Shown in pieces: positions 14,360 to 21,572 of a stretch of 21,572 nt of DNA; position 1 is the first letter of the stretch; the number at the start of each line of letters is the position of its first letter. Made by a program: the position numbers and the translations under genes. Location: NCBI GenBank assembly GCA_038248745.1, contig JBBRXC010000014.1, positions 1 to 21,572 on the forward strand. The letters run 5' to 3'. The notes under the pieces were generated by a model. That model was not told the origin of the DNA. It did not search any database and saw only the letters and a program-made list of their open reading frames with translations. Origin of the DNA: JAENWH01 sp038248745 (lineage in GTDB: Bacteria; Bacillota; Clostridia; Peptostreptococcales; Anaerovoracaceae).

Positions 14360-16277
14360 ATCCTCCAAGCTCCTTTAACAATTTCTCAAATTCCTGGCTT
14401 TTCAAAACAACTTTGAAAGCCTTTACCATATCTGAATCCGCATATTCCCTAGCAACGACAAAATCATACTCCTCAAAACCGATTGGAATAAAGTCAAGAT
14501 CCATCGACTTCGCCGCAGAATAAACGCCTACACCAACATCCGCTGTACCACTTTTCACTGCCGCCGCCACCGCCATATGTGTGGTCATATCCCTATCATA
14601 GCCTTTTATTGTGTCTGTTTCAATCACTTCTTTTTTTAGTAAAAAATCTGTCAGGATTCTGGTACCCGATCCTCTTTGCCTATTCACAAAGCTCACGTCT
14701 TTTCTTGCCAGATCCCTGATAGAATGGATTTTTTTAGGATTACCCTTATTGATAAGAAGGCCTTGCTCTCTTCTGACCCCTTTGATCAATTCCGCCTGTC
14801 CGCCAAGGTATTTTTCCATATAAGAGATGTTATAAATCCCTGTTTCCTCGTCCAGTAAATGAATGGGTGCAATGTGCGCTTCCCCTCTTTTTATGGCCAT
14901 GATTCCACCCATGCTACCAACATGAGAAGACGACAAGTTTACCCCTTCAATCATACTTCCGATATAGTCCATGATCAGATCATGACTCCCAATAGAAACC
15001 AGTGTGTTTTCAATATCTTCTATGTTCTTAACCAGCTCTACATCTACTTCTTCCCCTATGTCAACTCCTTCTGAATTTTTAGGTATTATAACGATGCCAT
15101 CCGCTTTTACCAGGGTCATTGTAACCCCTGCGCCACGGTTCAATGGCGTAGCAACCAGTTTATTGCCCACTTTTCCAAGGGTCACTCTTACATATTCCCT
15201 ATGCTTCAGAGAAGACACCAGTCTACGGGAAATAATGGCCTTTACCTTATGCGCTTCCACTTGTTTTGCTCGCTGTAATGCACGTATTACAGGAACAACA
15301 ACTTCTTCAAAAACCAGGTAGGCGGATCCAGGGTATCCCGGAACACCAATAACTGGTTTGCCCTTAATTATCCCCAAAACCGTTGGTTTTCCAGGCTTTA
15401 TTGCAATCCCGTGCAACACCAGTTCTCCCAAATCGCTTATTAACGATGCCGTAAAATCCCTGCTGCCTGCTGATGAACCAGCATTTATTACCACCACATG
15501 ATTGCTTTCAACTAATTTTAGCATCTCTATTTTTAATTTCTCATAATCATCTTTTACAGGACTGATCCTTTGGGCGATGCACCCAATTTCTTCAACGATC
15601 GCTTTAAAAGTCCATGAGTTGGTATCAAATATTTTCCCATTTTCTAACGTTTCATATTCATCAGAAATTTCCGTTCCTGTAGGCATAATCCCTACCGAAA
15701 TTCTTTCATACACTTCAATCTCTGAAACACCGCCACTTAAGATTGCCCCAATGTCCATGGGTCTAATCTGGTGATTTTCCGGTAATATCATTTCTCCAGC
15801 AACGATGTCTTCTCCAATGGGACGAATGTGCTGCCAAGGGGAAGCCTGGGTAATAATCTTTACCTTTTCAGTTTCCTGCCCAAGCATTTCTTTGCCACCA
15901 TGCTTTTCATGAATGCCACCCTGATCTTCTTCAAGTAATGCCACATCTTCTATCATAATGACGCTATCATAGGGGTCTTTGATCACATGCCCAGTATTAA
16001 TATATTCAAAATCAACCCCTCTGGTCAAAATAACCGGGTTTGCTTCATTTGCAGCATAAGTTCTTTCTGCTAAAACCATAATTCCATCCATTGCAGCAGC
16101 ATTATGATTTGGCGAGGAAATTCGAGCGAAAATAGGCCTACTTGTCATCCTTCCTCTTGACTCTCTCACATCCACCATTTCTTGTTTCACAGCATTTAAC
16201 AGTGGCTCAATTTTTCCCAGATAAATTGCCACCGCTTCCTCAATATCCGTAATATTCAAATATACGTTTCTTTCCAT
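14349..16277 (-). CDS. moeA: MoeA-type molybdopterin metal-insertion protein fused to substrate-binding domain
   Basis: A 642-residue fusion. The first 410 or so residues are MoeA: AMDGIMV, the NAGSSAGSRDF loop, KPGKPTVLG and GVPGYPGSAY, which in MoeA bind adenylated molybdopterin and metal. The remaining 230 residues resemble the PBP-like (LysR/ModA-type) substrate-binding domain often joined to MoeA in Clostridia and archaea (SSSHVGSMGG, NRQRGSGTRILTDFLL, GYDRDMTTHMAVAAAVKSGTADVGVG). This domain could bind molybdate or tungstate and aid metal choice, which is inference. ATG 16277 has GAGGGGG 6 bp upstream; the frame is open to 16313, but that stretch lies in a palindrome. It is the second moeA-type gene of the operon, downstream of an ordinary one. 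Confidence 0.93.
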   Translation of the reverse strand: MERNVYLNITDIEEAVAIYLGKIEPLLNAVKQEMVDVRESRGRMTSRPIFARISSPNHNAAAMDGIMVLAERTYAANEANPVILTRGVDFEYINTGHVIKDPYDSVIMIEDVALLEEDQGGIHEKHGGKEMLGQETEKVKIITQASPWQHIRPIGEDIVAGEMILPENHQIRPMDIGAILSGGVSEIEVYERISVGIMPTGTEISDEYETLENGKIFDTNSWTFKAIVEEIGCIAQRISPVKDDYEKLKIEMLKLVESNHVVVINAGSSAGSRDFTASLISDLGELVLHGIAIKPGKPTVLGIIKGKPVIGVPGYPGSAYLVFEEVVVPVIRALQRAKQVEAHKVKAIISRRLVSSLKHREYVRVTLGKVGNKLVATPLNRGAGVTMTLVKADGIVIIPKNSEGVDIGEEVDVELVKNIEDIENTLVSIGSHDLIMDYIGSMIEGVNLSSSHVGSMGGIMAIKRGEAHIAPIHLLDEETGIYNISYMEKYLGGQAELIKGVRREQGLLINKGNPKKIHSIRDLARKDVSFVNRQRGSGTRILTDFLLKKEVIETDTIKGYDRDMTTHMAVAAAVKSGTADVGVGVYSAAKSMDLDFIPIGFEEYDFVVAREYADSDMVKAFKVVLKSQEFEKLLKELGGYGK

Positions 16278-16288
16278 TTTGTCCCCCT

Positions 16289-16353
16289 CAAGCCCATTAT
16301 AAGCATCCGACATTGGGCTTCAAGCCCAATATAGGCTGCTTATAATGGGCTTG
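16289..16353. repeat. 65-bp nested palindrome between the two moeA genes
   Basis: Outer arms of 17 bp match perfectly (16289-16305 with 16337-16353). Inside them an inner inverted repeat of 9 bp (16312-16320 with 16322-16330) surrounds a single C. The intervening 6-nt segments are of equal length and partly complementary. The element can also be read as two tandem 32-nt units, each starting CAAGCCCA and ending GGGCTT. It fills nearly the whole gap between the stop at 16355 and the start at 16277, and in the transcript its 3' arm abuts the GAGGGGG ribosome binding site. There is no U-tract, so it is not an intrinsic terminator. Confidence 0.9.
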
Positions 16354-16354
16354 G

Positions 16355-17614
16355 TTACCAATTTATTACAACTTCTACCATCTGATTTTTATTGACACCT
16401 TCCGTTAGATCTGACGTTCTGATATATCCATCCGCATATCTAAGTTGAGAAATGGATCCTGATTTAGCATGAATAGGTTCTGCAATCCAGCCCAGTTCAT
16501 CTTTGCTTAACTTAACTAACGTAAATGTTTCCCGTCCTTCACCGCCATGAATATTGTCTGACATTCGTGCGGTTATTGTCTGGTTTTCCTCTTCACAGGC
16601 GAAAAAATACTTTCTGATAAATGGCTCAACCACGGCCTTATAGGAAATGATTGCTGCCATCGGGTGCCCTGGAAGGCCTACCACTAAATTTGATCTGTCG
16701 TGACAACAGCAACTTTCATTTTTTATCACACCAACCACTGTCGGTTTCCCTGGTTTCATGGCAATTCCATGGGTTATTACGCCCGGCTTACCCAATTCAT
16801 CAATAACCTGTGCCGTGAAGTCCTTCTCGCCAGCAGAACTTCCTCCCGAAAGCAGCACGATATTATTTCTATTTAAAGCTTCTGAGACTGTCTGTTTTAA
16901 TTTTTCTTCCGAATCCTTTATTAATGCCACCAGTCCCACCTTTGCCCCCATATTATTCACTAGCGCCGCTAACGCATAGGCGTTGACATCACGAACCTGT
17001 CCAGGCCCTGGATCTTCCATAATGCTAATCACTTCATCTCCTGTTGAGATAATGGCAACCGTCGGTTTAACGAAGACATTGACGAAAGCCGCTCCCATAG
17101 CTGCCAGCATCCCCATGTCTTTGGTGGTAATTCTATGTCCTTTGTTATATATTAGCTGTCCTGTCTTAAAGTCATCCCCTTTGTTCATCAATCCGGCATT
17201 AGGCGCTGAAGCTTTGTAAACAGCAATAGTATTCTCATCCAGCTTTTCCACATATTCAATCATAACCATGGCATCAGCTCCTTGAGGAAGCATCCCACCT
17301 GTAGGCACATATACCGCTTTTCCGCTGGTAACCGTTTGTTCAGGAGCCGTACCCATTTTTACTTCACCAATCAGCTCTAGAAAAACTGGGGCAGTATCGG
17401 AAACCCCAAACGTATCCTTTGCCATCACCGCATACCCGTCAACGACTGCCCTTGCAAACTCAGGAATATCTGTCTCTGAAATCATATCCTCTGCCAGATA
17501 CCGGCCAAGTGCTTCAAATAAAGGAATTTCTTCCTCCATTCGATCTATATTTTTAAAATGCTGATCCAATTTTTCCTTTACCTGTTCCAGCGTATCTACT
17601 TTAAGTAGGTTCAT
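16355..17614 (-). CDS. moeA: MoeA, molybdopterin molybdenum/tungsten transferase
   Basis: A 419-residue protein with the full MoeA domain set: N-terminal part with EFARAVVDGYAVM, GDDF and ISTGDEV, the molybdopterin-binding SGGSSAGEKDF loop, MKPGKPTVVG and GLPGHPMAAI, and a C-terminal domain (about 345-419). It inserts metal into adenylated molybdopterin; given the tungstate transporter genes upstream, tungsten is likely. Between the GKPTVVG and GLPGHP motifs it carries an unusual short insertion containing three consecutive cysteines and a histidine (ESCCCHDRSN). ATG 17614 lies 28 bp after the tupC stop; GGAG is about 11 bp upstream. A longer in-frame TTG start at 17665 would overlap tupC and lacks support from the family's usual N-terminus. 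Confidence 0.93.
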   Translation of the reverse strand: MNLLKVDTLEQVKEKLDQHFKNIDRMEEEIPLFEALGRYLAEDMISETDIPEFARAVVDGYAVMAKDTFGVSDTAPVFLELIGEVKMGTAPEQTVTSGKAVYVPTGGMLPQGADAMVMIEYVEKLDENTIAVYKASAPNAGLMNKGDDFKTGQLIYNKGHRITTKDMGMLAAMGAAFVNVFVKPTVAIISTGDEVISIMEDPGPGQVRDVNAYALAALVNNMGAKVGLVALIKDSEEKLKQTVSEALNRNNIVLLSGGSSAGEKDFTAQVIDELGKPGVITHGIAMKPGKPTVVGVIKNESCCCHDRSNLVVGLPGHPMAAIISYKAVVEPFIRKYFFACEEENQTITARMSDNIHGGEGRETFTLVKLSKDELGWIAEPIHAKSGSISQLRYADGYIRTSDLTEGVNKNQMVEVVINW

Positions 17615-17642
17615 CTTTTCTTTATCTCCATTTCTTAGTTTT

Positions 17643-18356
17643 TTATACGAGCAGCTCTCCTTCAATAAACTGGCGGGTTAAACTGTTAACAGGATTTTTC
17701 AATATTTCCCTGCAGTTTCCCTCTTCAATCAGTTCCCCTTTGTTCAGGAAAATCAGTTTGTTACACACCCTCTTTGCTTGGGGTAGGTTATGAGTTACAA
17801 AGAGGATACTGGTCCCTTCTTCTTTGTTGATTTTAGCCAGCATTCTTTCTATTTCACCAGTTGTCGCTGGATCAATATTTGCAGTTGGTTCATCAAGAAG
17901 CAGCAACTTCGGCCTAAAGGAAAGGGCTCTGGCAAGGGCAACTTTCTGGATTTCTCCTCCTGACAACTTCCAGACCTTTCTTTTCCTTAATTTTTCCAAT
18001 CCCAATTCATCTGTTAGTTGATGAATCCGTTCTTCTATATCTAAATTGCTCCATCCCCTTAATTTTAAAGGATAGGCAATATTTTTTTCTACTGTTGTAC
18101 GAATAAGATAAGGATTTTGAAAAACCAGGGTCATTTCTGACTTTGGATATATTTTTATAAGTTCTTGATCTACATAAGTCACATTTCCTGTGGTTTGCGA
18201 ATTCAACTTGCCAATAATGTTTAGCAACGTGGTTTTCCCTGCACCATTTGCGCCGATAATTGCCGTGACAGTCCCTTGTTCAATGGTCATATTTTCTATA
18301 TTTAAAACCATCTTTCCATTATATTCTTTGGTTAGTTTTTCGATTTTCAGCTTCAT
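17643..18356 (-). CDS. tupC: Tungstate ABC transporter ATP-binding protein
   Basis: A 237-residue ABC ATPase with Walker A GANGAGKTT (35-43), Q-loop Gln80, signature LSGGE (131-135), Walker B LLLLDEPT (D155/E156) and H-loop His189. It powers import through the permease encoded immediately upstream. The ATG directly follows the permease stop codon with no spacer bases, so the two are translationally coupled. Specificity for tungstate is inferred from TupA and TupB in the same operon. Confidence 0.93.
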   Translation of the reverse strand: MKLKIEKLTKEYNGKMVLNIENMTIEQGTVTAIIGANGAGKTTLLNIIGKLNSQTTGNVTYVDQELIKIYPKSEMTLVFQNPYLIRTTVEKNIAYPLKLRGWSNLDIEERIHQLTDELGLEKLRKRKVWKLSGGEIQKVALARALSFRPKLLLLDEPTANIDPATTGEIERMLAKINKEEGTSILFVTHNLPQAKRVCNKLIFLNKGELIEEGNCREILKNPVNSLTRQFIEGELLV

Positions 18357-19052
18357 CTATTTGCCCTCCCTTTCCTGGAAGTTGTATAGAATTGCATTAA
18401 TAATAAAGGCTATGATCAGTAATACAATGCCAACTGCAATTGCCCGGCTGTAATCACCCATGGATTTCAACTCTGTAATATAGGTGGTCATCACTCTTGT
18501 TTTACCCTTGATGTTTCCCCCTACAATCATGACCGCGCCAACTTCGGAAATGGCTCGTCCGAATCCGCTGATCACCGCTGCTGTCAATCCTATTCTCATT
18601 TCAAAAATCAACAGTTTCATTGTTTCGAAACGGCTTGCTCCCAAAGTAATCCCCAGCCTGTTCACAATCGGTGCTTTTTCTTTCACTAGATTGTATGTAA
18701 GACCCATGACGATAGGCGTTACAAGGCATATTTGGGCGATAATCATCGCTGTAGGTGTATAATTTAACTGAAAGCTACCAAGAGGTCCTCTTCGCATTAA
18801 AAACAAAAAGACTGTCAATCCTGCGATAACAGGTGGCAGACTCATAAATGTATAGGTTATTCTTATTATAATACCTTTGCCCCAGAAGTTATGGGTACCT
18901 AGAAGAATTCCAAGGGGCATGCCCATGCAGGTGGAAATAAATAGAGAGGAAAAAGAAACAAAAAGAGATAGACCTATTATCTCAAATAATTCTGGGTCCC
19001 CCATAAATATTAAATTTAATGCCTGAGCAATGCCCGTTGAAATTTCATTCAT
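18357..19052 (-). CDS. tupB: Tungstate ABC transporter permease
   Basis: A 231-residue membrane protein with about five to six helices and the EAA-type loop ITLGASRFETMKLLIFEMR followed by SGFGRAISEVGAVMIVGGNIKGKTRVMTTYI, typical of TupB/WtpB permeases. It forms the membrane channel for oxyanion import. The start ATG 19052 follows AAGGA, and the gene lies 50 bp after tupA. Confidence 0.93.
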   Translation of the reverse strand: MNEISTGIAQALNLIFMGDPELFEIIGLSLFVSFSSLFISTCMGMPLGILLGTHNFWGKGIIIRITYTFMSLPPVIAGLTVFLFLMRRGPLGSFQLNYTPTAMIIAQICLVTPIVMGLTYNLVKEKAPIVNRLGITLGASRFETMKLLIFEMRIGLTAAVISGFGRAISEVGAVMIVGGNIKGKTRVMTTYITELKSMGDYSRAIAVGIVLLIIAFIINAILYNFQEREGK

Positions 19053-19102
19053 AATGATTCCTTATTTAAAAATTATTGCAAAACGACTCCTAGCTGCTAT
19101 AA

Positions 19103-19981
19103 TCATTTAGCATTTGGTGTGAACAATGGCGCCCCAAATTCTTCAATACCATAAGTGCCGATCAGTTCCTGTGTTTCCGCTGATAATATCCATTTCTGAA
19201 AATCTTTTGCGCCAACAGCATTTATTATTTCATTCTTTTCTGGATTTACACAAATTACACCATACTGGTTATTCAAAGTGCCACTTGGTGTTTTTTGGCA
19301 AACAATTTGAAGATCAGTTTCTGCCCCAACATTAAGCCAAGTTGCTCTGTCTGTTAAGGTATAGGCCATTTTTTCATCTGCCATGGTGATCACTGCGCCC
19401 ATTCCTGATGCTGCTTCAATGTACCAGTCTCCTTTAGGGGTTAAACCAGTATTTGCCCAGATTGAAAGTTCTTTCTTATGGGTTCCTGATTCATCTCCTC
19501 TTGAGATGAAAATGGCTTGGTCGTTATATATTTTTTTAAATGCTGCTATTTCATCAGAACTTGCAGCTGTAAGAATTCCACTTGGATCCGTTGAAGGTCC
19601 AATTAAGACAAAATCATTGTACATGACGTCAAATCTGCCATCTGCATCTGCATGGCCGTTTTCTATAAAGGCTACTTCGTCCTTAGGAGAGTGAACAAGC
19701 AGCACATCTGCTTCACCAGCTTCTCCCATCGCCATCGCTTCACCAGAACCTACTGATATGACATCGACTTCCCATCCAGTATTATAAGTGAATTCAGGTA
19801 AGATAAAATCTAATAATCCGCTGTCCTTCGTACTCGTTGTTGTGGCAAGTATGATTTTACCTTGTATTTCTGCAGGGCCTTCCGTCGTAGCCGGTTTTTC
19901 CGCTGCACTACAGGCTGCAAAGGATAATACCATTGCCAGTACCAGCAGCACCGCTAAAATTCTTCTCTTGTTTGTTCTCAT
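19103..19981 (-). CDS. tupA: Tungstate-binding lipoprotein
   Basis: A 292-residue precursor with a lipoprotein signal peptide: basic N-terminus, hydrophobic core and lipobox LSFAAC with Cys24 as the lipidated residue. The mature part carries TTTSTKDSGLLD (47-58), the hallmark anion-binding motif of TupA-type tungstate receptors, plus VGSGEAMAMGEAGEADVLLVHSP and SRGDESGTHKKE. It binds tungstate outside the membrane and delivers it to TupB/TupC. ATG 19981 follows AAGGAG. It is the first gene after a Moco/Tuco-type riboswitch, so its expression should respond to cofactor level. Confidence 0.95.
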   Translation of the reverse strand: MRTNKRRILAVLLVLAMVLSFAACSAAEKPATTEGPAEIQGKIILATTTSTKDSGLLDFILPEFTYNTGWEVDVISVGSGEAMAMGEAGEADVLLVHSPKDEVAFIENGHADADGRFDVMYNDFVLIGPSTDPSGILTAASSDEIAAFKKIYNDQAIFISRGDESGTHKKELSIWANTGLTPKGDWYIEAASGMGAVITMADEKMAYTLTDRATWLNVGAETDLQIVCQKTPSGTLNNQYGVICVNPEKNEIINAVGAKDFQKWILSAETQELIGTYGIEEFGAPLFTPNAK

Positions 19982-20011
19982 TTTTGTTTCTCCTTCATCT
20001 TGATTGTCATC

Positions 20012-20041
20012 AAAAAAACCTTTCTGCTTTCGCGGAAAGGT
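20012..20041 (-). terminator. Riboswitch-controlled intrinsic terminator before tupA
   Basis: In the minus-strand transcript, ACCUUUC pairs with GAAAGGU (20035-20041 with 20018-20024), with an inner GC/GC pair closing a GAAA tetraloop and one C-A mismatch, followed by a run of seven U. The 5' arm CCUUUCC can instead pair with GGAAAGG of the aptamer, giving an alternative antiterminator. Confidence 0.85.
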
Positions 20042-20068
20042 CAGGATTGCACATTTAGGCCTTGTTGC

Positions 20069-20168
20069 AATTCCTTTCCAATACGGGAGGCCCGCAAGTT
20101 TCTCTGCGAACCCAATGGTTGAAGTCCATTGAGCATCTCTGCCCTTTAGGGTTCTTCAACTCGGAACT
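20069..20168 (-). ncRNA. Moco/Tuco-type riboswitch aptamer
   Basis: The leader of tupA contains GCCTCCCGTATTGGAAAGG, nearly identical to the conserved 3' part of the Moco RNA before E. coli moaA as I recall it, and a 5' part with CCGAG. A closing stem AGUUCC/GGAAUU (20163-20168 with 20069-20074) encloses several helices, including GAACCC/GGGUUC and CAAUGG/CCAUUG. The genes controlled (tungstate uptake and moeA) fit a sensor of molybdenum or tungsten cofactor. I cannot decide between the Moco and Tuco subclasses by eye. Confidence 0.85.
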
Positions 20169-20189
20169 AATATTTAGTTACGGGTTTAT

Positions 20190-20217
20190 TTTATATTAGA
20201 ATGTGGTAAAAAGTCAA
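20190..20217 (-). promoter_or_regulatory. Promoter of the tup-moe operon
   Basis: On the minus strand, TTGACT (20212-20217), a 16-bp spacer and TATAAA (20190-20195). Transcription would start near 20183, just before the riboswitch aptamer. The -35 lies 5 bp beyond the end of the upstream threonine ammonia-lyase gene. Confidence 0.75.
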
Positions 20218-20222
20218 ACCAA

Positions 20223-21494
20223 TTATTCTTTTTCCCCAACCAGTTGAAAGCCTTTTCTTGTCAGTTCATCCTTTATATCCTGCACCTGCTGGTGATCTCG
20301 GGTTTCCATCACAATTTTTAGGAAACAACTGTTAACTGACATATTCGGGTCACTACTATCATGATGAACGGCGATAACATTTCCGCCTTTTGAACTGATT
20401 GCTTCAGCAACACCAAGAAGTTGTCCCGGTTTATCCATCAATGCAATCACCACAGTACTTCTTCTTCCGCTCATTACCATACCGCGTGTGATCACCCTGT
20501 TTAAAATATTCACGTCTATATTTCCACCGCTGACAAGGCAGACAATTTTTTTGTGTTTCATTTTTATTTTTCCGAACATGCTTGCCGCCACTGCCACCGC
20601 ACCTGCTCCTTCAGCAACCAGCTTTTGTTTTTCCATAAGCATCAGTATGGCTGCTGCGATTTCATCATCCGTTACGGTTACAATCTCATCAACGTATTTC
20701 TTGACTTCTTCAAAAGTTTTGTCACCAGGGTTTTTTACGGCAATGCCATCTGCAAAAGTGCTAACATTCACCAGACATTTTTTTTCACCGCATTTTAAAG
20801 AATCATACATGCTGGCAGCTCCAGCTGCTTGGACACCTATAATCTTGCACTGTGGCTTTAATTGTTTTATGACAAATCCAATACCGGCAATCAGCCCTCC
20901 GCCACCTATAGGAACAATAATAGCATCCACATCCTCCAGTTGTTCAAGAATTTCAAGCCCTATGGTTGCCTGTCCGGCAATCACGTCAATATCTTCAAAC
21001 GGATGAATAAATGTTCTTCCTTCTTCCTTCTGCAATTCAATAGCTTTTGCATAAGCATCATCGTAGGTATCCTTCACAAGGCACACCTCGGCACCATAGC
21101 TCTTTGTTGCCTCCACTTTGCTGATTGGCGCTCCGTCAGGCATGCAGATCAAGCATGGGATATGGTTTTTTTGTGCGGCAAGAGCAACCCCCTGGGCATG
21201 ATTCCCTGCGCTGCAGGCAATAATGCCTTTTTCTCTTTCAGCTTTAGTAAGCTGACTTATTTTATAGTAAGCACCTCTCACCTTAAAACTCCCAGTAACC
21301 TGCAGATTTTCTGTTTTCAGGTAAACCTGATTTTCAGTACTTAAACTGGGGGCTAATATTAAATCCGTGGTTCGCACCACTTCTTTAAGGATTAATTTTG
21401 CATGGTATACTTTATCCAATGTTAACATTTCTCTCTCGTATAATTCAATTATCCTTTTATTTGATAATCGGATTATATTTTCCTTTCTTTTCAT
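20223..21494 (-). CDS. ilvA: Threonine ammonia-lyase with C-terminal ACT domain
   Basis: A 423-residue PLP enzyme converting L-threonine to 2-oxobutanoate and ammonia. It has the PLP lysine K71 in GSFKVRGA, SAGNH (95-99), the phosphate-binding GGGGL (197-201) and SGGNID near 330, followed by a single ACT domain (about 343-423) that usually gives allosteric control. It could serve isoleucine synthesis or threonine fermentation; the neighbours do not decide. The start is uncertain: ATG 21494 has no clear ribosome binding site, and an internal ATG (21426-21428, giving MLTLDKVYHAK) matches the usual family N-terminus and has GAGAG just upstream. No terminator of its own is seen before the tup promoter. 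Confidence 0.9.
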   Translation of the reverse strand: MKRKENIIRLSNKRIIELYEREMLTLDKVYHAKLILKEVVRTTDLILAPSLSTENQVYLKTENLQVTGSFKVRGAYYKISQLTKAEREKGIIACSAGNHAQGVALAAQKNHIPCLICMPDGAPISKVEATKSYGAEVCLVKDTYDDAYAKAIELQKEEGRTFIHPFEDIDVIAGQATIGLEILEQLEDVDAIIVPIGGGGLIAGIGFVIKQLKPQCKIIGVQAAGAASMYDSLKCGEKKCLVNVSTFADGIAVKNPGDKTFEEVKKYVDEIVTVTDDEIAAAILMLMEKQKLVAEGAGAVAVAASMFGKIKMKHKKIVCLVSGGNIDVNILNRVITRGMVMSGRRSTVVIALMDKPGQLLGVAEAISSKGGNVIAVHHDSSDPNMSVNSCFLKIVMETRDHQQVQDIKDELTRKGFQLVGEKE

Positions 21495-21572
21495 TGTTTA
21501 TATCGCAAGCTCATTTGCTTCGTTATAATAAGTTAAGCACTGTGGATTTGTACCTATTTTCCTACAGCTTTG
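21495..21572. other. Right-edge sequence without recognised gene
   Basis: The final 78 bases upstream of the threonine ammonia-lyase gene show no convincing promoter, ribosome binding site, terminator or coding frame. The stretch is AT-rich and may hold that gene's promoter beyond my ability to place it. Confidence 0.4.

Noticed and set aside
15004..15321. 105-codon plus-strand frame
   Set aside because: Antisense shadow of the moeA fusion gene; Ser/Thr-rich composition typical of such frames.
16289..16353. Reading the nested palindrome as a terminator between the moeA genes
   Set aside because: No U-tract follows on the minus strand; the sequence runs directly into a GAGGGGG ribosome binding site. 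Termination here would also cut the operon.
20488..21006. 172-codon plus-strand frame
   Set aside because: Entirely antisense to the threonine ammonia-lyase gene, low-complexity Ser/Ala/Ile/Pro-rich translation, no ribosome binding site or family match.
20862..21344. 160-codon plus-strand frame
   Set aside because: Also antisense to the same well-supported gene, with no recognisable domain.
1..21572. CRISPR arrays, tRNAs, rRNAs, transposases or phage genes
   Set aside because: None recognised on either strand by inspection: no regularly spaced repeats, no transposase or integrase motifs, no tRNA cloverleaf noticed.

Overview
The window reads as chromosomal DNA of a low-GC, anaerobic, Clostridia-type Firmicute. 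The evidence is strong AGGAGG-like ribosome binding sites, sigma-A style promoters, an ECF-type vitamin transporter S component, a tungstate (TupABC) uptake operon tied to molybdopterin-cofactor genes, and a Moco/Tuco-type riboswitch. Species cannot be named from the sequence. I find 16 protein-coding genes (one cut by the left edge, one tentative 32-codon ORF) and no tRNA, rRNA, CRISPR or insertion sequence.

Left end (1-3231): a minus-strand pair, a radical SAM/helix-hairpin-helix protein (TIGR03916-type) and its overlapping TIGR03915-type partner, a widespread DNA-metabolism duo of unknown reaction. It diverges from a patatin-like lipase gene. The two divergent promoters appear to share one palindromic -35 hexamer (TTGCAA), with near-perfect -10 boxes on each side.

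Centre (3329-11336): one plus-strand transcription unit, bracketed by a good promoter and a strong, probably bidirectional terminator. It encodes a 1466-residue single-module NRPS (C-A-T-reductase) whose adenylation pocket reads as the serine code, a 7TM-type sensor histidine kinase, a tentative 32-codon ORF, and a response regulator with a c-di-GMP-phosphodiesterase-type HD-GYP domain. My hypothesis is that the NRPS makes an N-acyl- or N-aminoacyl-serine aldehyde or alcohol that the kinase senses, setting c-di-GMP through the HD-GYP regulator: a self-contained small-molecule signalling circuit. This is the most interesting part of the window.

Middle right (11349-13682): an ECF transporter S component divergent from a MocR/PdxR-type regulator, suggesting vitamin B6 uptake. 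The regulator lacks the usual Schiff-base lysine. Inverted and direct repeats between the two genes are candidate operators.

Right (13679-20217): a minus-strand tungsten/molybdenum cofactor operon in transcription order: promoter, Moco/Tuco-type riboswitch with intrinsic terminator, tupA, tupB, tupC, moeA, moeA fused to a substrate-binding domain, and a MoeB/ThiF-like E1 gene. TupABC would import tungstate, the two MoeA-type proteins would insert metal into molybdopterin, and the riboswitch would reduce expression when cofactor is abundant. A 65-bp nested palindrome fills the gap between the two moeA genes. The window ends with a threonine ammonia-lyase gene carrying an ACT domain (20223-21494, minus). 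No gap between genes exceeds 300 bases.
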